From the NCBI GenBank assembly GCA_037355855.1, contig CM074762.1, forward strand, positions 1,364,001 through 1,428,000: a stretch of 64,000 bases of DNA, written 5' to 3'. Shown here in pieces: positions 24,901-36,547 of the stretch. This DNA is from Pseudo-nitzschia pungens. Taxonomy: Eukaryota; Bacillariophyta; Bacillariophyceae; Bacillariales; Bacillariaceae. Under the pieces are notes generated by a model. That model made no database searches, had not been told where the DNA came from, and saw only the letters and a program-made list of their open reading frames with translations. A program made the position numbers and the translations under genes. Position 1 is the stretch's first letter, and every line of letters begins with the position of its first letter.

Positions 24901-27900
24901 CATCATGCAGGGATGAGTAAAGTCGAACGCAAAAGAATAGAAGAAGCTTTCCTCAACAAAAAGATCAGATGCCTGGCTGCCACGTCTACACTAGCTGTGG
25001 GGGTTAATCTTCCTGGTATGTTAACTTCGTATGTGATGGAAGATTTCGAATTTTGATTTCTTTCGTTGCCACTGTGCTCAATGCCTCACTTCGACTTTAC
25101 GTCATATTCCATAGCTCATCTGGTTATTATTGTGGGGACTAAAGCTTACCGCAGAACGAAGAAAGGCAAGGGTTCCAAGGCCGGGTATGAAGATATCGAA
25201 GTCAATACATTACTACAGATGGTCGGACGGGCAGGTCGTCCGGGATTAGATTCGACAGGGGTAGCGGTTGTGTTGACGGACCACGATTCCAAGAATAGGA
25301 TTGAATCACTTATGCAGGTAGGATTAGGGCCGGTCAAATCCAATCTTATTCCAAGGTTGCCCGAGGTGGTGAACTCTGAAATATCGCAACAAGTCATTAC
25401 GAGCAAAAAAGGGGCGCTACAATGGCTTTCCACAACTTTTCTGTTTTCAACCATGAAGAAAGAGAAAAATCCCATTTCCTCTGCGAAAAACTTGGTTAAT
25501 GAGGCTGTTGCACAATTGAAAGAAATTGGCATGTTGGTGGACGGAAGTTCAGACTTGATTAGTCCTGCAGCTGGATCTTTCATCATGAATAAACGTCTCA
25601 TGTCTTTTGAGGAAATGGAAACGATTGCTATGTTTCCATGTAACGTCACAGAATGCCAGATTCTTAGGTCCGTATCCAAACTGCAGAGCCTCCAGAGTAA
25701 CGTCCGGAACGACCAAAAAAGGGAACTGAAGGAATTCCATAAGAATCAACTCATGAAGTATAAGCTACCTGGACGGTTGTCCGAATTCAGAGTCAAGGAT
25801 GAAAGCGAGAAAGTTTTTATTCTTGTTCAAAGTTACATATCAAGACACAGATTCGCCAACAGAATACTCAATGAAGAGCAAATTACAGTTCGCAACGAGG
25901 CTTTGAAGTTTTTGGAAGCAGCACAGGAATATTGTGTGAGAGCATCGAAAAACGGAAAAGTTGCATTCGAATGTCACAAGCTTCAAAGATCGGTTATAAG
26001 ACGCCTTTGGGGAGAATCCTCAGGTGTTTTCAATCAGTTTGATTGGATTGGTTCGTCTACCACCGGTTCAAATACTCTCGCATTTGGTGGCATAAGAACT
26101 TTTCAAGATGCTTTAGAATCTTCAGAGGATGAATTGGATGATCTTTTCGCCAAAGCTAAGATATTGGGACTGCCGACAAATCCTGGCCGCGAAGTCAAGC
26201 ACACAGTGAATGATCTATGCCGTCGTAGGCTTCGTTTATCTGCCTTTATTCAGTACACCCGAAACTCGAATACACCAACAGACCTTGTTTGTCAGTTAAA
26301 GTACAATGACCCCACTGTTGCCATGGCCAGAACAGACAGAGGGGAGCAAGACTTCAAGTTTAGTCTAATTGCGTACACAGACGATGCAAAACAAACGTCG
26401 TTGATTTTTGAAGATGGTATCCACTCTTCATCGTGTTTCTCCGTACCGTTGCCATCGCATCCATTTTCTAAAATATACATCCATTTGGTGGGTACATGGT
26501 TGGGATTTGATGACTTTCAAACAATTAATGTAAGAAACGACAAAATGTTGGTCAAGAAAAGCCATAATAGGCAGCGACCAAATCCTAGAGCAAAGCATTC
26601 TGAAATCGAAATCGAACAGAGTGGTACGGAGAAAAAGCGTAAATTTCATCTGACAGGCCAGAAGGAGTGGAAAAAGCATTGTATTGACTTGACGGAGGAG
26701 TCCACGAAAGAGCCGTCTCCTATAACTCCCCTAAATCATCATCGAAGCGGTCAGGCTGTTCAAGCAAGTGATCATTCTATTCCGTCGGCACACCGACCGA
26801 CTGAAAATTCACCTACTTTCAAAAATATTACACCAATAATGCACCTTCCGAGGAGTAATACCTCGTTTCATGGGCAAGGTTCGAGTGACATGAGCAAACA
26901 AGAAGTTCATCAGTCGAGAGCGAATTTGAAGAATCAAACAGACGATCCTATTGTTGCGAAATATGTCCAGTCTGAGTTGTCTGCTCGAGAAGAATCTCAT
27001 GAAAGAAGATCTGCTTATAAAAATCAACTTCAGCGAGGCTACCGGTACCCACGAAATTCCCGTGCTAGTGTAGCTAACGAAAATATTGAATGTTTACAGT
27101 CGGTTTGGAATGAGCCTGAGGATACTTGTGGAAGCGGAGGCCTTCACAGGGAACTGCCTCGAGGGCGCACAGAAAATTTTGATCGGCCAGTGGATAATTC
27201 TACTTCACGAACTGTAAGGTCGCGAAATCAGGAGAAATCATCACTGGAAGCAATCTCGGAAAAAGCAGCAAAGAGCTCAAAAGAGAGCGTTCTCAGAGAA
27301 AAAGATGAATCCATTTAGCTTCTTTTCACATGATCCAAATGACTCTGAGAGGCATCTTGAACAACTGTCCCAACAAAATAACAGTATCATTCCTTCTCGG
27401 GTGCGTGCAAAATTGAAACAGTCGTCAATCAGCAGTAACAGAAAAGGGAATTCCCAATTCTCGAGTTCTCAAGATCGTCGGACGAAACCATTGCGCAACA
27501 GGCATTCAACGCTAAGTCCCCGACAAGTGTTGCGACAAAAGGCCTTTGAACAACAGGACGGACATCAAAGGATGATGCCGCAGACAGAACATAATCCGAA
27601 CTGTACTCAATGTCACCACCGTGATGAAGGAAATTTCTATACAGCTACTCCCCTTGCTCCCGTGAACTTTTGGCAGCGCAACGTACAAGATCACGTTCTC
27701 GAATTTGCTCATGAGTCACCATTATTTCATCATCAACTTCGGGATTCACATCAATATACTCGTTCGTCTGCTTTTCATGGATCCCAGAACATTCCAGCAG
27801 CAGCAGAAGTATTTGAAAATCATCCGTCGGAGAGGAACACTTATTATCACATGCATGGTGGATTAAATGGTGATCCACCCGGGATTTTCCGATCACCCAA

Positions 27901-28084
27901 GCAGATACAAGCACGCACCGAAGAAATCAGTCGATTGCCTTGGTCTAACTTGATCAGATATCCAGAGGATCAGGTTGACACATATTCACAACTTAGCTTT
28001 CCTTTTAGTAGTAGCTCATGCCAACCGCAAAACAGAAATTCGTCGAATTCCTATGAGAGCAACTTCAGCGATGCCTTTTACTGA
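21970..28084 (+). CDS. HFM1: HFM1/MER3-like meiotic DNA helicase
   Basis: Exon 1 (21970-25015) and exon 2 (from 25115) are joined by a 99-bp phase-1 intron (GTATGT ... CATAG), completing the helicase core. The first ~640 residues are Ser/Asn-rich and disordered. The Ski2-like core follows: APTGAGKST (about 672-682), LLDEVHLL (DEVH box near 800), VSATLP (near 860), HHAGMSK, AVGVNLP just before the intron, and QMVGRAGRPG just after it. A winged-helix and Sec63-like region comes next, with matches typical of HFM1. HFM1/MER3 unwinds recombination intermediates and promotes class I crossovers in meiosis. Exon 2 stops at 27318. A second open frame continues without a gap in the +1 frame to 28084 (Gln/His/Ser-rich, with a CTQCHH motif). 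It is probably the C-terminus, reached by a one-base skip or an unseen intron, but it could be a separate gene. Confidence 0.85.
25016..25114 (+). other. Intron of the HFM1-like helicase gene
   Basis: A 99-bp GT-AG intron in phase 1. Removing it joins AVGVNLP to AHLVIIVGTKAYR, the normal order of helicase motifs V and VI. Confidence 0.85.
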
Positions 28085-29693
28085 CTGACATCTGAACCAC
28101 GAATGGTGCGGGCGAAGAAATCTGAGCCAACTTATTGTTTTTATTTTTTGTAGCATCCAATGATGGATAGTTGAAAGGCACAATACTACTATTCATTATT
28201 TTGTTCGTAGCTTTATTCCATATTTCTGAGATGTCAGTCTAAAGTGTGAACCCTAATAGGTCATTCTGAAGGATAGAGTGACTACATAAGTAAATATGAC
28301 ATATCATCTCTGTTCCCGCCCATATTACTACAAACAGTGAGAATGCTAAATATTGTACTTGTTGTATAGTACATGCAAGAAAGTAGAGGAATGCTAGAGA
28401 GAATGCACTGACTGTGCAGGGTCGGCTGGGTGATAACAACAGTAGGAGTGATACATTGCAATTTGCATTACACCAATCTTTCATTAGTGTACTACACTCT
28501 GTGGCGGTGGTGTTTCAGGTGGAAGTCAGAGGGGTTGAAGAATGTAAACTGGTTCGAAAGAAGAGCTATGATGTACGAACCAAGCAATACAAAACAAACA
28601 CACGATTTTCTTGTTGGTATGACTTCTAATCTTCTCGTGTGCGTCATTCTCTGGGACACAGTCATTGGTAGAAACAGAAATACGATAGCAGGGAGAGCTC
28701 CCTCTTCCTCTTCGTTCTGAAGGATGCACTAGCAATGCACCGCCCAATAGATAAAATTGTTCATCCTCTGAACCGCAACATGCAACTGTCTTGTGTCAGA
28801 GTCTAGGTCATTGTTCAGGATAGAGTGACCATGTCAGCAGCACATGAGAGATAATGACACCACCCTCTCATCTAGTTTCTCTGATCTAATTGGTGAAGTT
28901 TTCGATAAATTTAGTATGGCCCAAATGGTGTAAACTGTAACAAGCTTGAAGACGGTAGTTCAACGAAGAAGGAGTTCGCCCCTCTGCGTGGAAACTGCTT
29001 CAAACCAAACAACAATGCCCTTCATGTGGTGGATACGATGACGATAATGGCGAAAACAAAATTAACAGGTAGACGGGTGCGCAAAGTATTCAAGCTGAAA
29101 TATTCCAACTTCTACTTTCGGTAACAGGTACACGTACTGTAGCTAGATTCGAATTCGAGTGAGCTATCAAGTCAATCCATTTATGATACTACAATAGTGC
29201 CTTCGAATGAAAAAGTGGATCACTCGCTTGAAGTCAAGACTTAACACCTACTGGTACGACTTGCATCACGAACATCATACTACGAAGTGGGAGCCTTGAC
29301 GGGAGCCTTGGTAGCTTCAAGATCTATGGCGTGCTCTATCGTTGAATTCCGCTTCCAACGAGTCGTTTTCGTATGTGTCACTGGTCATCCTGAACTGCCT
29401 AACAAAGGGAACAAAACAAGTTGGATGTGATGGGTAAAGCTAATGAATGCGAGGTCACAGTATACGCTTGATAAAAAGATTGGACAAAACTTCGTTGATA
29501 AAAATTAAAATTTGTATCACGGATTTCGCTGTTTTCAGAGGTTCACGAAAGTAGGGAAACCTACGAATGAAAGTGTTGAAATGTCTCAGTAGTTTTGTTT
29601 CTATGCAATGGTGCTACACCTCCACCTCGCCCCTATGAAAGGTACAATAGATAAACAATGCATCCGAACGGAAGATCAGTCGTTATTTCTTGG
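28085..29693. other. Intergenic region with a diverged direct repeat
   Basis: No coding stretch is supported. Two imperfect direct copies of about 28 bp, containing AGGATAGAGTGAC, lie near 28257-28288 and 28806-28831. The 3' ends of HFM1 and VPS15 face each other across this gap. Confidence 0.5.
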
Positions 29694-32600
29694 TCACCGC
29701 CATAATTTCACCGTGCAATCGCGAGAGCAGCTTAGTAAGCTGTGCTTCAAAAATTTCAAGTCACAAATTGAATCTTTGTGACCTTGTGGCATCGCACGAG
29801 TGCCTTGGAATAATTTCCTTGGGACCCTGGAAGAAACTACCTCGTTCAATGCAGGAGCTGGAGCTTGGTGGCATAGCATCAATCGAGAATCGTTTTTGTA
29901 GTCGATTCGTTCAAAGCTTGGGCGTGGTTGCAACGGATCGAGGCCATTTGTTACGCTACATTTTGACGGTATCGAAAAATCCCAGAATCGAATGCGTCGA
30001 TCACTCCCACCGGTAATCAAAAAGCTGTGGTCGCTTTTACCAATGCTGCCAACCATGCAATTAATCGACTGAAAGGACAAAGAAACGACGTCCGGAAGTC
30101 TTGCTGACCCAATTCCTCGCGCTAGAAGGGATTTCCGACGCGCAGAAGTAGATAACGGCACATCATTTAGGCTTGGGAGATCGTCGATCCTTGAAGAAGG
30201 ACTGCGACTTCTGTACTCGACGGTCCGAAAACATTCGCCACAGTGCCCAGTTGTTACGTCAAACATCGCACATTCGTTAGGTCCAGATGCGACAAAGATG
30301 TAAGGTTTCGAATCAACATTTGATGATCGTTTGCCAATCCAAGACTGAGGAGGGGGGACAAATGAGGTGGCGAGTCGATTTATGGGAGCGGAGCGGCTGT
30401 GATGCCATAGTTTCATAATTTGTTGGAATCGCAGATCCCACAACGAGATAAAACCTCTATTTGTTCCAACTACTACCCAATTTCGATCACTTCCTATTGC
30501 CATGTTCGTTATGTAACCAATATCTTGGAAATTTTTGAGACAAAACGGTTCATTCGCACTCCTCAGATCCCATGAGTGTATGCATCCCTTTTGCGTTGCA
30601 AATGTAAGCAGCGATGATCCCTGATTATTAAACTGGTTCACAGTGAGAACTTCTCCCTCCGAAGGGTGAATATTTTTGATATCTGTGAAACCAGCCACTC
30701 GCCGCGCATCCCTATTGGTGTCCATGTGATTTACTGCAGACGAAGAAACCAAGTCAACCCGCCACACGTGAACAGATCCATCACTACCCGCAGAAGCGAC
30801 AGAATGACTCCCCTCCACCATGACCAGATCATTTACCCGCGGGGGATTTCTGTCGAGGTCGTTGTTGCCCATGGTGTAAGTCGCACTACTTTCGAGCACT
30901 CCGTTGCTTGCCTCCGCTTTGTCGGATTCCCAAACCCGACATGTTCCGTCTTGGCTTCCCGACACGAAAAATCGTTGATCATGGGCTACGGCAAGACGAA
31001 CAACCGGTGCTGTATGTCCGAATCCCGGAGAGTTCCTCGACGTTGCAATGACACTATCGATCTTTGGTCTATAGGCCTGAGACTCACGTGGATCGCCGGC
31101 TTCCCTTGCGTATTGACGCGAGGGTTGGGAGGGTCTTGGTGCCAGAGATCGTTCTTCGCTCAGCCTTGGTGGGAGCGGTGGGACTTCCAGTGCATTCAGC
31201 TTCGTCAGCAACAAAGAAGTGTCCGTAAGAACAGGATCCAGGCATGTCTCCGATCCCCATTCTCCTCGGCAAGCCGCGTCGATGCTTTTGGATCGATTCG
31301 AGTTCAAGAGCTTGTAAGCACTATCGCAGGTCATACCTTCGTACGGCACCTTGGCAGCAGCGGCTTGGTCCATAATCGAAAGTCCATAAACCTGACCTAA
31401 TGCAGACACCGTTCGAATCGCGGCTGTCTCACGCACACTATTCGTTTGGCCGTGCCGACATTCGAGCAATGTGCCATACCATTGCGGGAGAGTTGCCGAG
31501 GGTGAACCTGAAATGTCTTGCCGTGGAAACTTTAGTTGTTGGGCAAGCTTGAGCGATCCTTCGATGGCATGTTTCATATCCTGGCTTGTACTGTCGTAAT
31601 CCGAACCAATTTTCGACGCGTAGTTCTTACTCCGGGCCAGCATTTGCAAATAAGTACCAAACCGAGTTGCGTGGTCGTCCGCGGTTGTTTCCTCTCTGCT
31701 CGAAGCGTCTTTCTCCGTTTTTTCTTGTGTTTTTGCCATCTTGTTCTTCGTAGACGCGCGTTCGCTTTCGCCATCGTTGATTTGGAAAGCAATTGTTGTC
31801 CATTGACCAGCCATCGGCGACGACTCCATCGCAGCTATGAGCCTGTTGAGCTCGTTCTCGAATCGTTCCCGAGTCCAGGCCGCATACAAGCATTTTTCGA
31901 GACCCTGTGGTGTCAGGAAGTGTTCCATGGATGGTTGAAATCGGAGATACGGACGAAGGATTCGAACCACAAACACTTCGGCATCCAAAGGCCCGATAAT
32001 CTTGCTGAGTGCATTGATGACGAGCATGACATTGTACCGAATATCGGAAGACGGATGTAGCAACAGTGTCCCGTATTTTTGAAGCAACCTGGAAGAAAGA
32101 AAAAACACAGCCAAAAAAAAGACGAATTGAGCAAAAGGGCGCTTGTTGCTCGCAATAGAAACCAAGACTTCGAATGTGAACATCACAACACATACCCCGG
32201 TGATTCATCCATTCCGCGGGGGGCCAGTCGTCCGAGAAAGACTCCGCGTGACAACAATCCCATGACCAACAGCTCCGACAGACACAACAGGGCTCGCCCG
32301 ATGACCACTTCTTCGCTGTCGACGAGCGCCGTTTCCAATATCGGCAACACAAAGTGTTCCGTCGCCGCGCGTCCGATGAACTGGCACACCGCAGGGAGAT
32401 GCTCGAACAGCGAGGCCCGGAGCTGCCAGTCCTTCCGGTCGTTTAGAAACGACAAGATCTGGGGCAGAATAAAAGCCATGACGCCATCCAGACCAAAAAA
32501 GTTGCAGAGCCGTGCCATGTCGGCCAGCAATGCTCGTTTGACGGGCGACGAATGATCCGACACGTCCGTGGTGATGTGGATCACCCAGCGAGAAACAGTT

Positions 32601-35425
32601 TCGTGTAGGGCAGCGAGGTCGCTGTTGTATGTGTTGCTGATCAGGGTTCGGGTCACTCCCATAATGTCGGAATTGGCAGTGTCGGAAGACTCCGCCTTTC
32701 TCAGCGATTTCGGATTTTTTTGGTTCTTGGCGTTGGCGGTGTTGAGAGAGTCCGACTCACCGAGCAACTTGGCCACATCGTCCCCAAAGACGTTATCGGA
32801 TTTGGGGCTGCTCTCTTGCGGACCCCCACCGGCAACGTTGGCGCCTCCTCCCCCGACGGCCTCGTACAGTCGGACGGCGTGGGAAATGTCCAGGAACCGA
32901 TGCGCCGTCTCCGCCAACACGGCCACGCTGCTGGCAAAGGCCAATCGCACCACCAGCGACGGATCTGTGACCAGGTGAGCCACTCGCTTGAATATGTACT
33001 GGGGGAATACCTTCGAGTCGGATGGAGGAAAACTCTCCACGATGCTGATGGTCGACGTCAAGACCTCGATGGAGGAAGCCCGTACCAGGGGGTCCTGGTC
33101 TTGGAGCAGCGACACCGCCACCGGCACAATGCGCTGAAGCCGGGCCTCGTCGGTAGAATATCTTCCGAGACGTTTCATGAGCTGGAGTGCCACCAGCTTG
33201 CTTGCCGGACGCTGGACGTGCCGGATGGTCGATAGGACCAGCTGCAAATAAATGAGCAAAGAGCTCTCGGAGAGCTGGGATCGGTTGATCTTGGTCTGGT
33301 TGGGATGTTTTGGTTCCGCACTGGCGTGGTCTTCCCGGTCCATTGCCGAGCGCCCGGTGAGTTTGGTGGCTTCGTCGGAAGCCATGGAAAGGACTTCGTC
33401 CTCATCGATGGTCAGCGCTTCTAGTTTTTTCAGCAAGGCTTCCGTCTCGGCAAAGAGAGCGTCCTGATCCGCTTCCTTTTTCTCTTCCGCCATTGCCTCC
33501 ACGGACGAGGGATTCGCTTCGCCAAGAGTTTCGTTGGGTTTCGTATCAACGTTCGTGTCTCGAGTGTTTATCGTGGCCAGGGCTGTTCTTCCCAACACCT
33601 TGTCGAAATACTCCTTTCCTTCCCGATCGACAACACCCATGGTTTCGTGCAAGATTTCCGAATAGCACGCCGCCGCCTTGGCCAGCCTGGCATCGGGTGT
33701 CACTACCGCCACTTCGGATTCGTTCGGGTTTGTCTTTGTATTTGTATTTGTGTCTGCGTCTGCGTTTGTGTTTGCGGTTCCAGTGGCGTATGCGGTGGTT
33801 GTCACTTCGTTCATGAGGCGCGCCAGTGTTTCAAAGGACGATGGCACGAGGCCCGACGCTTCCAGGCGATTCAGGTATTCTTTTGCCGACAATCGCTGGG
33901 ACGGATCCAGGGAGAGCATGTTTTTGCAGGCCGCCCGCAGAGCCGAGAACTCGATCTTGTTGAGTTTCTGTTGCAGGGTGGGCGTGTAGGTCTTTCGCTG
34001 CCGGTACTCCATCAGGTCTCCCAGGTCAAAGGCCCGCTCGCCGTTCAGAAAGGTTTCCATGATGACGCATCCCGCCGAAAAAATGTCCATGGCCGGAGTC
34101 AGTTTTTGCGCGGTCGACTTTGGCGCCCTCGAGGCTTCACCGGAGGATTCGGGCCCGTTCTCCGGTTTGTCGCCGTCGGATCCCGGCGTGTAAAAGCGCT
34201 CCGGTGCCAGATAACACCGCTTTTCCCGCGTCGTCGCCGACGCGTCGGTGGGATTGGGTCCGGCGCTGTTGCCGTACAAGTCGAGCGGCGACGACGAGGA
34301 AGACGACGACGATTGCGTCGGTTGGATGTTTCCCCCCTGTCCCGATCCCTGGAACGCCCCGTTGCCATCGCCAAAGGCATTGCTCTGCGCCGATCCCGTC
34401 TGTCGCTCCTGGAAGTAATACAGGTATTCGGATGGATCGTCGTCGGGAAGGGCCGTCCGTCCCTTGTAAGCTGGCCGACAAGTCTAGGAGAACGACCCAG
34501 TTCCAGCTGGAGAGACCCACGTTTTCCGTCGTCAAAAATCCGTGCACGATCGGGGCTAAGGCAGCGCCGGCGGTCGACGATGCCGCGGAGTTCCCGGCAA
34601 GGCTCGCAGCATCCGAAGCGGTCACACCGCCGCTCTCGGTCGACCTGCCGGCGGCGATCTCCTTCTCGGAAGACGCAGAACCGCCACTGCCGCCACTACC
34701 GCCACTGCCACTGCCACTGCCGTTGCCATTGCAATCGTGGAGATTGTCCAGCGCCTGCAGCAACTGGTAGACGATCCAGAGTTTCTCGACGTGCGTCAGA
34801 AAGGGCCGCGAGGCCAACCGATCCGACAGCGTGGTGTAAAAGTAGGGCCGCAACAAGACCGCCGGCCGGACCGCGAGGGCGTTGGGACGAGGGACTTCCG
34901 GTCCGGCCTTCCAGTACAAAAAGGGGGCCGTGTGCGGATTGTCTTTCAGGGCTCGAAAGATCCGGGACAGCTCCCGTTTCTGGGAATGCAGCGCCACCTC
35001 CCCCGAAGCGACGGTCCCCTTCGCCGTCGAAGGATGGTTCGAAGCTCCGCTCCGTCCCGGGGCATCGAGCGGGTCGCATCCATCGGTGCTCCCGCCGCTT
35101 CCGTCTCCCGCCGCATCCGCCCCGTCGGAAACGCCCCCGGCCTCCTCCCCAAAGTCAAAGGTCGCCCACATGAGCTTGGCGACCACCCGGCTCCCGTTCG
35201 TTTTGTGGCGCAGCCGAAAGGTCCGCATCATGCGTCCCCGATCCGGGAAAGAGGTAGCTTTCGACGGCGTACTTGTTCCGCGAGCTCGGGATCGCAGGAT
35301 TCCAATATCTCGCGGGCGAATTGCAGTCCGCCGTCATCGCCCCCGCTCGTGGCCGAGCCCTCGACGAGGGATCGGTTGTGGTAATAGGCAGCGGACGAGG
35401 ACGTGCTGGAGTGGCGGGCTCCCAT
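29694..35425 (-). CDS. VPS15: VPS15 / PIK3R4, regulatory subunit of the class III PI3-kinase
   Basis: This minus-strand gene of roughly 1,870 residues anchors and regulates VPS34 in autophagy and endosome traffic. It starts at ATG 35425 with MGARHSS; Gly2 fits the N-myristoylation seen in the family. The kinase-like domain follows: VESYLFPGSG, RTFRLRHK, VVAKLMW, then HGFLTTENV and SSWNWVVLLDLSAS, and YLAPERF with C-lobe motifs. Next come a HEAT-repeat region and a WD40 domain (SGSQDGTCRVW, SAGSDGSVHVW, final SCSRDCTVKLW). One 107-bp phase-2 intron (32195-32089, GTATGT ... TTCCAG) is clear. Three single-base skips, all +1, are needed in the N-terminal part: near 35281, 35235 and 34469. Each places conserved VPS15 motifs on either side. 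The loop that reads HGDIKTEN in other VPS15 proteins is HGFLTTEN here. It is either a frameshifted allele, a consensus error or a recoded gene. Confidence 0.85.
32089..32195 (-). other. Intron of VPS15
   Basis: The donor follows CCG-GG in phase 2, and the acceptor TTCTTCCAG precedes GTTGCTTCAA. Splicing joins GMDESPG to LLQKYGTLLLHPSSDIR, inside the HEAT region. Confidence 0.85.
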
Positions 35426-36547
35426 GGTTGAGAGAATAACGGCCGTGGGGTTTGGTTTGGATCGAAGCAATTGGTTTGGGGACGCTTGCTCGTCGGAAGG
35501 AGTCGGGATTCGGATCGAAACGCCGTCAAAAAAGTGCAGAAATCCACGGGCCGTTACCGACAACACCTATTTCATCAATGCGGGACCGAACGTTTGGAGA
35601 GGATTGATTCCGGATCTTCGTCGATGCGGTATCTCTCGTCTCGTCTCGTCTCGTCTCGTCGTTGTTTCTTTTTCGCGCAGGTCTTCGTTGGAGGTAAGGT
35701 CTTATGCGTTGCTCTCTTTTGTTGGGTCGTGTCCGCGGGCTTTTGCGGTGTTGGAAAGTACTCGTGAGATCACTTCGTTGGAGTTGACACAGCAGACTCA
35801 CTCCGTGTGACTAAAGTTGTGATGATCGTTAGTTTTTCGGAGATCAGAACGATTCCGGGATGATGCCGGAAAGTGTTTGTTCTTGTCGTGCACTCACTCA
35901 CTCACGAACGAGTTCCTGTTCGGTATGTAACCTCAATTAAGGTTACCTTCTCGTACATCCTTTTAGGGCAAGCCACGCTAATCTGCTTTCTCTACTAGAG
36001 TTTGAGTACAGCCAACAGACACAGGGTACTAAGAGTTAGGGTTATTTCATCCCGGTTCGGAGAGGGAGGTTCCCTCAAAATTCTTGTACTCCCGTTTTCA
36101 TGATCGCCCCTAAATACGAAGATTCATCGTGATTCATTCGTCTCTTGACCAAGAGGACCATTCATGTCGACATGTTGTGACACAAGATCATGACACCATT
36201 AACCATTACGCTGCCGGTACGTAATCTTACGGTAGCTTTTTACCACCCTTAAAAATTCCTCGGCACTCCGCATCGTTTCTTCTTCGACGACTTCGAAATA
36301 ATGATACACGTACCGGTACCGAATTCACCGAACAACATTCATGCCGGCATGACTTTGTAGTTGATGTTGGAAGCAATACATTGCAATCGTCCCATTGCAG
36401 CAACCATCGATGGCGGAGATTTGAAACGAGAGTCACGAGTCGGTAGAGACAAGTTCAGTTCTCACATCCACGTTCGGTTTGCGCCTCCAAAGAAACATTG
36501 TTTTGCATACCGCACCGCACGCGATTCGTAAAGCACACGCATCGAGA
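35426..36547. other. Intergenic region between VPS15 and the prolyl hydroxylase gene
   Basis: Should contain the two divergent promoters. A TCTCG pentanucleotide repeat (about six copies) lies at 35631-35661, and a GTAATCTTAC motif at 36221-36230. No gene is supported. Confidence 0.5.
35631..35661. repeat. TCTCG pentanucleotide microsatellite
   Basis: Tandem copies of TCTCG (or CGTCT, depending on phase) in non-coding DNA upstream of VPS15. Confidence 0.8.

Noticed and set aside
27214..27318. A 105-bp intron (GTAAGG ... TTTAG) at the end of HFM1
   Set aside because: Its removal leaves the frame unchanged and leads to a stop after four codons, so it does not connect to the downstream open frame.
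33647..35173. 508-codon plus-strand open frame opposite VPS15
   Set aside because: Arg/Pro-rich composition caused by GC-rich antisense of VPS15; the minus strand has clear VPS15 motifs.
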